Positions 32,731 to 43,781 of a stretch of 64,000 nucleotides of DNA are shown one piece after another. The DNA comes from Microplitis mediator (lineage: Eukaryota > Arthropoda > Insecta > Hymenoptera > Braconidae): assembly GCF_029852145.1 (NCBI RefSeq), contig NC_079974.1:14199041-14263040 (forward strand), read 5' to 3'. The translations under genes and the position numbers were made by a program. Every line of letters starts with the position of its first letter. Positions within the stretch are counted from its first letter, which is position 1. The notes beneath the pieces were generated by a model. That model saw only the letters and a list, made by a program, of their open reading frames with translations. It was not told where the DNA came from and did no database searches.

Positions 32731-34641
32731 AACAGGGTACATTATGCACTTTGATAAAAATTATTAATTTGAATTTCAATATTATTCCCGCCGTTAACCG
32801 GCCAATGACCTCGTAAGTTGCGAGTTAGGGTTGCGACTTGTCACCGGGTGTCGCATGATCGCTAAGGCCCGAACATTCGCCACTCCCCTAGTCTAAGTTT
32901 TCGGGAGTGAACCAGAATAGAGGGAATGATAATATAAAAAGGACTGCGGAACATGGAATCATCAGTTGAGTTCTAGTTTTTGTTCAGACAACGACAACGG
33001 CAGGACACTAAATAAAATTAAGGTTAATCAGTATCAATAATTATCATAAATAAAGAGAGTAAGAGAGAAGTCAGAGCGAACACGAGGCCAGCTAAATTTC
33101 CGTCCACCGAGGAAAATACACACCGACATCCAGGTAGCAGCGGAACAACATCGTCAGTTGCTGCAATAAAGTTCTGGAGGTAAAATTATAATTTTAGTTT
33201 GGCCGGAATTTTATTCCAATGGCCAAATTTAATTATAATTAATTTACTTGATATCTTTCCGTCGGTTAATTTAGAATTATTTCGCATTGTAAGGCCGTTG
33301 GCCATTACAATTACGCGTCTCGTGTTTCTCAAAAGTTGTCGCGCCGTTTCGTTTGTTAAATAGTGTCTGTAACTCAAAATTATTTATTTCAGGTCCTTTG
33401 GCCGAAATAAAATAATTTTCTGCGTGAAATATTAATCAACTAAATTATAAAATAACGTCAATAAATTAATTGAGGCCGGAATTTATTCCAGTGGCTGAAT
33501 TAATTTATAATTAATTTCAATTTACTCACATCCGTCGGTAAAATTCTGGACCTGAGTGACGCCAACTCTATGGCCGAATTTCTAGTCAATTTATAAATAA
33601 ATTCTGGTCGTGACTTAGTGATAAATTAATTTTAGTAAAAATTAAATAATTAAAAGTTGAAAAGGACGCTAGAATTTTGGGTAAATTAAATATTGAGTCA
33701 AATTGAAAACGGATTATTTTGTGAGTGAATTAAATTTAGTTTTGAAAATTATAAGTGAGAAAATTATGAATTAAAAGTTATTGATAAATATTAATTGTGG
33801 CGAATAAAAATAGTAGAATTCTATGCGTGGAAAAATAAATTAATTAATGAACAATTGGAAAAGAAAGTAAATGATTAATTGACAAAACTAAAAGTAGGAA
33901 AATTGTAAGCGTTAAAATTAATTAATTAATAAATTATATTAAACCAAAATTAATTAATTAATGGAAATTTGAAGTTGTAAAATGAAAGTTGAAGTTAATG
34001 AGTAGAGTCACTTAGTTGTAGAGTCAATCTAGTGTAAAGGAAAACTGTATCTGTGATTTAGGTCCGGTGGACATGTTAAGAGTAAATTAGTTATACATCC
34101 AGGGGATGTTTTAGTTTCGTTTTAAGGTAAAATTTAGTTTGCCATAAGATTCCGTCCAGGGGACGAGGTAAAATTTAGTTTGTCATAAGATTCCGTCCAG
34201 GGGACGAGGTAAAATTTAGTTTGTCATAAGATTCCGTCCAGGGGACGAGGTAAAATTTAGTTTGTCATAAGATAACCGTCCAGGGGACGAGAAAAATTAG
34301 TTTGTCATAAGTAAACCGTCCAGGGGCGAGAAAAAATTAGTTTGTCATAAGAATTTAGTTTGTCATAAGGTAATAATTGTTATTAAGGGTTAAATAAATA
34401 TAAAAGCAAGGCGCTTATAATAATTAAAATTGAAAGCAAAGTCTTAAATAAAATTTATTTCAGCCTGTTCATCACTCCTCTCCTCTCTCACAAAATTATA
34501 AAATTTACGAACGACCCTGAGCATATAAATTAATTACATTAACATCCGGTTCTGGAAGGCCGAGTCCATCTTCCAGTGGCGCCCTAATATTCGACTATAA
34601 TACTTAGGTGCGACCAGACTTGGCAAGCTAATCACTCTGTC

Positions 34642-34644
<3 letters not shown>
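32728..34644 (+). mobile_element. LTR-like element A, copy 1
   Basis: 1917 bp from TGTAACAGGG to CTCTGTCATA with ATAT on both sides. It is homologous to 39383-41472, sharing GTCACCGGGTGTCGC near the start and the final 160 bases (ACATCCGGTTCTGGAAGG ... GCAAGCTAATCACTCTGTC). A TATA-like ATATAAAAAGG lies near 32936. It holds a minisatellite and no protein domain. A solo LTR is likely; its TA 3' end is unusual, since most end CA. Confidence 0.65.
34130..34375. repeat. Minisatellite, about 44-bp unit
   Basis: Five to six units containing TTTAGTTTGTCATAAG and CCGTCCAGGGGACGAG. The GTCC...GGAC dyad recurs. The second copy of the element has a related but different array (GTCCGGTGGAC units at about 40855-41165). 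Confidence 0.85.

Positions 34645-34682
<38 letters not shown>
34645..34682. repeat. (TA)n microsatellite
   Basis: TA tract at the right edge of LTR-like element A copy 1. Confidence 0.9.
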
Positions 34683-34684
<2 letters not shown>

Positions 34685-34819
34685 GACATAACGCGTGGTT
34701 TTTCCACGATACCGTCCACAATTCTACACCAATCTTGATGAAATTTTTTATACATGTTCTTTAGCTAAAAAGCTCGGTTCAGTTCGAAGATAAGCTAAAT
34801 CGGCCATAAAGTTTAGAAG

Positions 34820-34822
<3 letters not shown>
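34683..34822. repeat. Right arm of a split palindrome
   Basis: Complement of 31201-31345 with a few changes; runs into a TA tract on its right. Confidence 0.7.

Positions 34823-34879
<57 letters not shown>
34823..34879. repeat. (TA)n microsatellite
   Basis: About 28 TA units. Confidence 0.95.
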
Positions 34880-34884
<5 letters not shown>

Positions 34885-35995
34885 CGGGGTTTTCACCACC
34901 GGGGATCTACCAGAGTGAAGTCCGAATACACTTACGATTTTTGGCAATCTTGTCCAAAATTTTAAAGTTGGGCGCCAGGTGATTTTATAATCACCAAATA
35001 AACAATTATCGAAACAATTAATCGACAACTGTCGGCTTAGGGTGGTGGATCGGGGAAAGGTCAGGCACTTAAGCTTACGATAAATGATTGATCAGAATTA
35101 AACAAAATAATCAGTCGTATATTGAACGAAATAAAATAATTAATTGGTATCACAAAAATAATCAGTTACAAACAAAATAATAATTTACCGGTTTCGGCTG
35201 ACTCGATATCATCAAAAATAACAAATTGCTCGTAGAAGTCGTAATTGCTCGAAACACCAAAATCAGTTCGTTACAAAAAAAACACACAGTCGATCGAAGA
35301 AATATACTTAAATTTATTTTATTGTCCGGAGACACACATACAGCGTAAGTAGTAACGAAATACTTGACGAGTGACGTCAGTTATTCTTACACGGCAAGGC
35401 GACAAGACTGCTGTTGCGAATGAGACACGGATAATCCGTAATTCTCAGAATTGCTCGAGTGAAATAAAATAAAATAATATATCGAATAATATTTTATTTC
35501 AGTAACGCGTTCAATTTCACTATCATATAGTTATTACACATAATTAATTATTTCGTTAATGAATTATTATCGCACTTCACTTGTTTATTAACAAAACAAT
35601 TCAGTCGTACACTTTGTCAGTTTTCGCGCCGAGGCTTCGGCTTGTTCACTTGATCACGAAGGCGGTTATTGTCGGTCGAAATTATTTGTCGCGATGTATT
35701 GTTCGTTGATCAAACTCGGATTGATCTTAAATGTCGTAATTCAAATTGTTCAAACGTCGGAATCGAGTATTGTTCATTTGGTCGGGTCGAATGGTTCAAA
35801 AATACCGAAACGCGGCTGTACAGTTCGGCGTCTGAGCCGGATCTCCCGTTTCAATCCATGCGTTGGATCGATTGCTCAGTCAAAGTCAGAATGGTGATCA
35901 TAGATGTCACCAAAATTTGCTCACCGGGTAACGATTTATTAAATTTGAATTAATTTCAAACCACGGGTCGATGTCGAATTTTTCATCATGTTACA
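34880..35995 (+). mobile_element. LTR-like element B, copy 2
   Basis: 1116 bp, from TATAACGGGGTTTTCACC (first G mutated) to CATGTTACA. It aligns with 21395-22502 over its whole length with scattered changes and small indels. The overlapping 94- and 67-codon frames near 35670 are not conserved in the other copy, so I do not support them. Confidence 0.65.
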
Positions 35996-36017
35996 ATATG
36001 TATATACATATATATAT

Positions 36018-36914
36018 TAGGGTGGCGCAAAAAAACCGACTACTTTTTTTTTCGATCTCGCATGAAAATTTGTTGGTTTACGATAATTTGAGAAGCCTCT
36101 CCAAAAATCAGCTCGATAAAAAATTTTCAAGAGGTCGGTCATGAATTTTGAAAATATCAAAAATAATCGAAAGTCGGATTTTTATTTCCAAATTTTTTTC
36201 TTTCTCGTGACAGCAATAGTATTTATACTTGTAAAATCATGACTATGCTTAAAATTTCAGCCCAAAATTTAAATATTTGAACGGCGCTCAAGAATTTTGA
36301 ATATTAACTAATAATATGTAACTAATAGTTTGAATTAGTTTTTATATTTTTTTATAACTCAATTATTGTCATTTCACTTAAATATAACTTTTGCATTACC
36401 AGAAATATACAGGACAGTCTTAAACAATAAAATTTGGTGAGTTTTGAATAAGCGAAAAAACCTACAAATTGAATTAAAAAATAAAATAGTATGTAAAAAA
36501 CTTGATATTTCTATTTCTCGGGTTATATTTTCATTCAATGTTATGCAAATTGATGGTGAAAAAATCGAGAAGCTTTATTATTAATATTTAAGGGTCGCTC
36601 AAAAACGTCCAAAAGACAGCACTCGGAAACATTCAAAATTCTTGAGCGAGGTTTAAATATTCAAATTTTGGGCTGAAATTCTCAGCGTAGTCATGATTTC
36701 ACAAATATAAACTATTGCTGCCACGAGAAAGAAAAAAATTTAGAAATAAAAATCCGAATTTCGATTATTTTTGATATTTTCAAAATTCGTGAGCGACCTC
36801 TTGAAAATTTTTTATCGAGCTGATTTTTGGAGAGGCTTCTCAAAACATTGTAAACCAACAAATTTTCATGCGAAATCGAAAAAAAAAAATAGTCGGTTTT
36901 TTTGCGCCACCCTA
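36018..36914. mobile_element. TAGGGTGGCGC foldback (hAT-like)
   Basis: 897 bp in TA repeats (ATATATAT both sides). Ends TAGGGTGGCGCAAAAAAACC and its complement. Arms of about 330 bp contain GGAGAGGCTTCTC and TTTCTCGTGGCAGC-like words. The same family as 47233-48130. Confidence 0.87.
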
Positions 36915-36925
36915 ATATATATATT

Positions 36926-37250
36926 AGACTGTGTCAAAATAAGTGTTTATTTTTTTTTCAATTAAACGTATCTTAAAAGTTTCTTCAATATAAAAAAAAA
37001 ATTCTCCTAAAGTTTGAGCTCAATATCTCAACAATTGAGCTGGCGCAAAGGGGGGTCTCCTTTCCCATTTAAATAACATTGTAAAAATTTTTTTTTTTCA
37101 ATTTTTAAAATAACTACACAAAGAAAATTTTTTTTTCAATTTTGCTTTCGACTATCTTATAGAAAATTTTATTCTCTACAAAATTATCTTGACCATTTTT
37201 TTTTTTTTACTCAACAGAAACAAAGTTACAGAGGGCCGAATAGGAGGAAA
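36926..37250. mobile_element. Single arm of a foldback-type element
   Basis: Begins TTAGACTGTGTCAAAATAAG after a TA tract and carries the shared modules in order: TTTGAGCTCAATATC, TTTCCCATTTAAATAACATT and ATAGAAAATTTTATTC. The matching arm is not in the window near it, so it is a remnant. Confidence 0.55.
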
Positions 37251-37863
37251 ACAATAATTAATTAATTAATAACAGAAAAACAATTATTAGTTCAACTTAT
37301 CAATTAATTAACTTAATATACTTCATTATTTATCAAAAGTTTTTGAATTCAACATTATTTCGAATTAATAACAAAACAAAATTTACAGTAAAACAGAAAT
37401 TAATTATAACTATAATTATGTTCATTGCGGGAGGCTTAGGCTCGCTGCGACATCTGTTCACCAAACGTAGCCACGGTCACAGAATGGGTATAGTAAGACA
37501 CAGAGGACAAGATAGTAAGATAATAAGATTGTTGTCTTTCTTTAAACATTTTGACTAAAAGGTTTCTAATGAAGAGTACAGAGTTTTTGGACTAGTTGAG
37601 TCGGTCAGTTCTCATTGAGCATTCGTTGTGCGAGTTCAAGTTGTCCTGTCGACCGTGGATTCATTCTCGAGCCTAATTTGCCGTAGTATTTGTAAATTAT
37701 TCGATCGGGTTTTATTTGAATATTATGGGACCGTCGTGTATTACAATTATTATAATTTCCTGTGTAATCAATTATTGCATTAATTAGTATTTAGTGTATT
37801 TTGATACTTGTGCGACACTATCTTTATTATATTACTTGTCTAAGTATCATTATTTGCGAACAA
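37251..37863. other. No supported gene
   Basis: A 71-codon plus-strand frame (37343-37558) with GGLGSLRHLF and HRMGIVRHRG is slightly less AT-rich than its neighbours, but nothing else supports it. The rest is AT-rich. Confidence 0.35.
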
Positions 37864-37958
37864 CCCTGATGAAAATTTTTCGGACTTTTGTCAGAAAAAG
37901 TCTTTAGAACTCTAGAACTGAGTTTTTTAGACAGAAGTCCGAAAAATTTTCACCAGGG
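37864..37958. mobile_element. 95-bp MITE-like hairpin
   Basis: CCCTGATGAAAATTTTTCGG at the left pairs with CCGAAAAATTTTCACCAGGG at the right; arms of about 28 bp extend to GACTTTTGTC. Probably a very short non-autonomous element. Confidence 0.7.
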
Positions 37959-38095
37959 AATACTTTTAATATTAAATCACTGTGTTGCATAATTATTATT
38001 CGTTTATATTTTAAATAAAATTGAGAGATATTAATATTGAGACCAATACTCGGGATGACGCCCAAGCTTGTAATGACTTTCCGACATATATATAT

Positions 38096-39300
38096 ATGGG
38101 GCATTCCATACCAAATCGACCACTTTTTGAGGTCACCCCCTCCGATATTTTTGAAAAATTTATATGTTTTGGAGGCTGATAAAAAACACTCTCATGAATT
38201 TTTTCAAATTTTTTTTACTACTCGTTTCCAAGATACCGATTTTTTTCAAAATACGAGGTTTTTTTTTTGAAACGGTTATAACGTTGCGAAAAATATACCA
38301 ATCGTATCGTTTTTTTTTTCAAAATCTTCATTTTTGAATGTTCTTTCAAGAAAAAAATACGCTTTTATTCTTAATCAATTCCTTCATTGTTTATTTTAAG
38401 TTTTAAACAAAAAAAAACATTTTTTCGAAATGTATGCCCCCTTTGATTTTTTTGAAAAATTTCTCAAAAATACTCGGATGAATTTAGAAAATTTTGAGAC
38501 CAATCCGATCGTGGGCAAACAATTCGTTCTATTTTTTTTCTTAATTCGAAAACATTTTTTTTTCTTAAATATTATTTTTCGACTTAATTTGACCAATAAA
38601 CATTCTCAGATCGGTCTATTTAGCTGCTATGATTTTTTTTTAAATACTGTGCCGGTTGGAGTATACTATTTTTTGAAGTTTTTCTATTCATTCAGTAAAT
38701 GAATTTTAAAAATCATCTAAGAACTACTTATGAGTTATCTTTATAACCTAGGAGAGGTGGCACGTGGCCGATAGTCAATAAGAAAAAAAAAAACAAGGAA
38801 AGGATAGTAAATGAAATTGATCCGCATTCAAACCCCAAAGTAATAAACGATGGTTATTTTTTTTGAAGCTTGAACAATTTTTGAATTTTAAATTCAGTTG
38901 AATTTGAGTATTGTTTTACAAGTAAACTTTCATCGTCATTTGGTATCACACAATGAAATTTTTGAGTTCCTTTTGTAGTTGCTGTTCTATTAAACTTCAT
39001 TGTGTGATAGTGATACTCATATGAAGTTCTTCATTGATTTTTAAAATTCATTTACTGAATAAATAGAAAAACTTCAAAAAATAGTATACTCCAACCGGCA
39101 CAGTATTTAAAAAAAAATCATAGCAGCTAAATAGACCGATCTGAAAATGTTAATTGGTCAAATTAAGTCGAAAAATAATATTTAAGAAAAAAAAAAGAAC
39201 GAATTGTTTGCCCACGATCGGATTGGTCTCAAAATTTTCTAAATTCATCCGAGTTTTTTTGAGAAATTTTTCAAAAAAATTGGGTTCAAAAAATACCTAG
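38096..39300. mobile_element. Foldback, GGGGCATTCCATACC family
   Basis: Left end GGGGCATTCCATACCAAATC after a TA repeat. Arms 38430-38715 and 39030-39300 are complementary (GACCGATCTG, TATACTCCAACCGGCAC and others), with an unpaired centre at about 38720-39030. The outermost right part is missing, replaced by the next foldback fragment. Confidence 0.75.
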
Positions 39301-39382
39301 AAAACAATGCGGAATTTTAAAAAAATTTACTGACAATAACTTGTAGAGAATAAAATTGTCAACAAAAAAGACCTCATGAAAT
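39301..39382. mobile_element. Foldback fragment left of element A
   Basis: Contains AGAAAACAATGCGGAATT and a TTGTAGAGAATAAAATTGTC word, as in the arms at 44335 and 52935. It continues after the LTR-like element at 41473. Confidence 0.65.
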
Positions 39383-41472
39383 TGTAACAGGGTAAAATAG
39401 ATTCCAATGACTATTTATTAAGATCTAAATTTTGATTTGTCCACGGTCGATAACGGGCCCTAATTATAATTCGGTTTATTAAATTGAGTGATTCGACATG
39501 TCACCGGGTGTCGCTAATCAGTGAGACCCGAACTTCCGCCCCTCTTTTTTGCTAATTAATTTAGTAGGGATGAGTTTTCCGGGGGTGAATCAAAGAGTTA
39601 TAAGGGAATGCCGTGCCAAAAATCGGGAGAGTTCGTTGGACACCCAGAGAGAGTCAGTCGGACGACCGAAGGCGATGGACGCCAAGTGAAGACAAGAGTT
39701 AGTGAACGACAAAAGTGATCAAACACATTGTAATACAAGGTTATCTATCATATTACGAACGAAATAATAAAATTGTGACAGAAGGAATTACGAGGACAAA
39801 TAAAGCCGGACAACGGAAAACCTGAAAACTCAACTAACACCAGAGAGATTGGTAGCAGCCCGAAGCAAATCATCACCTAAAAATTCCAAGGACTGCTGAA
39901 ATAAAATTTGGAGGTAAATCATAATTAATTCAGGCCTCTGATTAATTTTGTTAATCTGGCAAATTAATTATATTATATTACTTAATATCTTTCCGTTGAC
40001 CTCGCGTAGAGAATCGGATAGTTCAGGCTCTCCAGCCGTTCAATCTCGTCTTCTCGAAAGTTCTATCGCGTCTCGTTTGGTCGCCATTAAGTGTTCAAAA
40101 CTCTGTAGTATTTACTCAAGGCTCTAAAGCCAGAATAAAATAAAGTTGTCGCGTAAATAATCCGGTAATTAAAACTATTAATTTATTAATTTGTTCCAGG
40201 CTCTCCAGCCGTTATAAATTAATTTATTAATTTATCTTAAGGTTAATACAGGCTGGAATTTATTCCGTCAGCCGCATTAATTCTAAGGTTCATAAATTTA
40301 ATCGATTTACTCTATTAACGTCAATAAAAATCGAGAACCGTGTGACGCCAATTCACCGGCCTAAAATTCTAGTCAACCCGAAAACAAATTCTAGTCAAAC
40401 GTGATCATTAAATTAATTTTACGTTAATTAAAATATCTAAAAACTAAATAAAAGATACTAGAGTTTGGGTAAATTAAATTGTGAGTAAAATTGAGAAAAC
40501 GGATTATTTTGAAAGTGAAATAAATTTAATTGTGAAAATTGTCAGTGAAACATTTAGGAATTGAAAGTAATAAATGAATAAGAATTGTGGCAAATTAATT
40601 AGAAAAAGTTAATCAGTCAAAATAATTAGTGAAAAATTTATAAGTGGTAAAATTAATTAATTTATAAATTACATTAAACAAAAATAAATTAATTGATTGG
40701 AAATACAGTGAGTTATAATATGAGAAAATTTTGAGTATTGAAAATTATGAATTGTAAAAATTTAAGTGGGAAAAGTTATTGGGTATTGTTAAAATTAGAG
40801 TCAATTAATTTGTAGAGTCAAGTTAGAGTAAAGGAACTGTGTCTGTGATGTAAGTCCGGTGGACAAAGATTAAGTTAGGTTTAGGATATGTCCGGTGGAC
40901 ACTAGGAAATAAGAATTGCGGGTTAACGTCCTGTGGACGGTTTTTTAAAGTAGAAATTAAGGAAAATAAGGTTTAACGTCCGGTGGACGGTTTTTTAATC
41001 AAAGTGTATTAAGGTTCAAGGTTTAACGTCCGGTGGACGGTTTTTTTTAAGAGAGTGTGTGTGTGTGTTACGTCCGGGAGACGCTTAAAATACGTGTGTG
41101 TGTGAGAGTGTGGAAACGTCCAGGGGACGCATTTAGTTTGTCATAAGGAAAACGTCTAGGAGACGAAATTAGTTTGTCATAAGCATAGTTTGTCATAAGG
41201 TTATTAATTGTTATTAAGGGAAAATAAATAATAAGCAAGGTGCTTAATTAATAAGAAATTGGAATTAAAGCATTTAATAAATTTATTTCAGCCTGTTCAC
41301 CATTTCTCTCCTCTCTCACAAAATTATAAAATTTACGAACGACCCTGAGCATACAATAAAATTACATTAACATCCGGTTCTGGAAGGCCGAGTCCATCTT
41401 CCAGTGGCGCCCTAATATTCGACTATAATACTTAGGTGCGACCAGACTTGGCAAGCTAATCACTCTGTCATA
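39383..41472 (+). mobile_element. LTR-like element A, copy 2
   Basis: 2090 bp from TGTAACAGGG to CTCTGTCATA. It interrupts a foldback arm, and removal leaves one AAAT between the two halves (CATG-AAAT-TTTGTGATAAG). This gives the exact ends and a 4-bp duplication (39379-39382, 41473-41476). It shares both ends and several blocks with 32728-34644. It carries many GTCCGGTGGAC and GTCCAGGGGAC words. No coding. Confidence 0.72.
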
Positions 41473-41847
41473 AAATTTTGTGATAAGTCTGATAGTTTCA
41501 CCGGAAAAGTAAAAAGGTCTCCAACTTTACTTCGAGCTCCAATAACTTTTGAATAGATGGATTTATCGAAAAATGATAAGAAACCTTTTTTGTAAAGCGT
41601 TAAATTTCCTACAAAAGTATGTATTAGTCTATTTGATCTATTGATTTGTTAACGAGGTTAAAAATACTTAAAGCTAAAAAAAAAATATTTCCCATGTTAT
41701 TTAAATAGGAACATCGAATTTTTCAATGAGCTAGGTCTGTAATCGACATAAAATTTTTTTTCTTGCGCGAAAATTTTTTTTTTGTGTTGAACTATGGTTT
41801 TTTCCACATGCACTTGAAAAAAAAATCTGGCTCCGAAATGAAGCACC

Positions 41848-41849
<2 letters not shown>
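41473..41849. mobile_element. Foldback arm ending GCACCCTA
   Basis: Continues the fragment at 39301-39382 (GATAAGTCTGATAGTTTC) and reads outward to GAAATGAAGCACCCTA before a TA tract, so it is the right arm of a TAGGGTGC element. It carries TTTCCCATGTTATTTAAATA and TTAAATTTCCTACAAAAG. Confidence 0.7.
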
Positions 41850-41897
<48 letters not shown>

Positions 41898-41901
41898 ATA
41901 A
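41850..41901. repeat. (TA)n microsatellite
   Basis: TA tract between two foldback elements. Confidence 0.9.
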
Positions 41902-42679
41902 TAGGGTGATTCAAAAAACAAACAAATTTTCATTTTTTTTTCCAAACAGGTTCAAAAGTTTCGTTTAGATAAAAAAAGACGCCCGTGAAAATTAGAGCCC
42001 TTAATATTAATATTAACATTGTCCGCATTGCACTTTCCTATTTCCCATAAGAATAACATGGAAAAAATTTTTTTTAGGTCTTTTGATTTTTATAAGTAGC
42101 TAACGATGCGTCATAGGAATAATTGGTAGGCATATTTTTGTAGGGAATTGAATGCTCTACAAAAAAAGATTCTTATCATTTTTTGAGGAATCTATTTGTT
42201 CAAAAGTTATTTGAGGTTGAAGTCGAATTCATATTAAATTTTGAGATTTTCTTACTTTTCCGGCGAAACTATCAGACCTACTACAAAATATCATAGAACC
42301 CTTTCTGTAGACAATTTTATTCCCTACAAGTTATTTCATATAAAATTTTTTCGAATTCCGCATTGTTTTCTAGTTATTTTTATTTTAATGTCAGGCTCAT
42401 GAAAAAAATAGTCTTCTGATCGATTTTGCAATTATCTCAGTAACTATCAACTTTACGTAATTTTATTATAGGACCTTTTTTGTAGAAAATTCAATTTCCG
42501 ATGAAAATAAGTTGGAAAAAAAATTTTAACCAGCTTCTAACTTTAGTGGGATTTGGCGAGCCTAAGATATTGACCTAAAATTTTTTTTGTTTTCCGAAAA
42601 ATTTTTTTTTTGTACAAAGAAAAATATTTTTGGTATTAATAATGAAAATTTAAAAAAAGCGGATTTTCGGCCCACCCTG
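41902..42679. mobile_element. Chimeric foldback, TAGGGTGATTC left arm
   Basis: The left arm matches 52382 (TAGGGTGATTCAAAAAACAA, GGGAATTGAATGCTCTAC). After the centre near 42400 the sequence no longer pairs with it and ends TTTTCGGCCCACCCTG. It therefore joins arms of two families. Confidence 0.65.
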
Positions 42680-42908
42680 CTAGACATCCCCCGTTAAATT
42701 CACGCTCCATCACACACACTCCAAAACATACCCCATACCGTACACGTACTCTATCGCACACTTAACTTACCATACACATTTATACTCCATATGCTGAACT
42801 CACTATCTGCTGCACTCAACTCAACACATATACTCACGTTATCTCGTTCTATCACACCGACTTACACGTACTCCAACCTTCAACTCTATCCCCTCGGCAA
42901 TGTAACGT

Positions 42909-42910
<2 letters not shown>
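42680..42910. repeat. G-poor, C/A/T-rich stretch
   Basis: About 200 bases with almost no G on this strand, made of ACTC, CACAC and ATACTC words. Irregular, not a simple tandem array. No coding. Confidence 0.6.

Positions 42911-42940
<30 letters not shown>
42911..42940. repeat. (TA)n microsatellite
   Basis: Pure TA tract next to the foldback end. Confidence 0.9.
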
Positions 42941-42943
<3 letters not shown>

Positions 42944-43761
42944 GGTAAGCCAAAAAAACCAACCTATCGAATTTACGTCTTAAAAAGGACCTATATATCG
43001 AGAAAAAAATTCTCCCATTGGGCAAAATTTTTAGCTCAACTTTAAAAAGTGTCGGTAGCCATTTGAAATTTCCCATTTAAATAACATACAAAAAAATTGG
43101 TTTTTATTAAAAATATTATAACTTTTGAACCAAGTGAGACAAAAATTGAGCTCTAGAATATTCTTGTAGGGCATTAAATTTCTTAAAAGAAAGTCCTGAG
43201 AGTCGAATTTGTAAGCTTGATATTTCGTATACTAACAGGCTATCAAAGTCTAGAGTAAACAGAATCATACAAATGTAGGGCTTTATTTGGATTTTCCAAA
43301 TACTTTTCTTTTATCGTGATCGATAACAAAATATTATTTGTAACAACGTGGATATTGTTGGTGATTACATTGCACTACATGTAGAACCAATTTTTTCGTA
43401 GTATTGACATTTTTAATAATAAAGCCTCAAATTTGTATGATTCTGTTTACTCTAGACTTTGATAGCCTGTTAGTATACGAAATATCAAGTTTACAAATTC
43501 GACTCTCAGGACTTTTTTCAAAGAAATTTAATGCCATACAAGAATATTCTAGAGCCGAATTTTTATCTCACACGATTCAAAAGTTATATTTTTAATAAAA
43601 AAAAATTTTTTTGCATGTTATTGAAATGGAAAATTTCAAATAGCTACCGACACCTTTTAAAATTGAGCTAAAAATTTTGCCCAATGGGAGAATTTTTTTC
43701 TCGATATATGGGTCCTTTTTAAGACATAAATTCAATAGGTTGGTTTTTTTGGCTCACCCTA
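42941..43761. mobile_element. TAGGGTAAGCC foldback (hAT-like)
   Basis: 821 bp. Ends TAGGGTAAGCCAAAAAAACC and its near complement (GGCTCACCCTA); arms of about 370 bp (TGTATGATTCTGTTTACTC pairs with its complement). Modules TAGCTCAACTTTAAAAAG, TTTCCCATTTAAATAACAT and TTGTAGGGCATTAAATTTC occur in order. Confidence 0.87.
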
Positions 43762-43781
43762 ATATATATATATATATATAT

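Noticed and set aside
32573..32779. Frames of alternating Tyr-Ile (also near 22305, 34534, 42852, 53318)
   Set aside because: Translations of (TA)n microsatellites.
34130..34375. CRISPR-like repeat array
   Set aside because: Eukaryotic context; units are contiguous with no unique spacers, so it is a minisatellite.
35669..35953. A 94-codon frame in LTR-like element B copy 2
   Set aside because: Not kept open in the homologous copy at 21395-22502.
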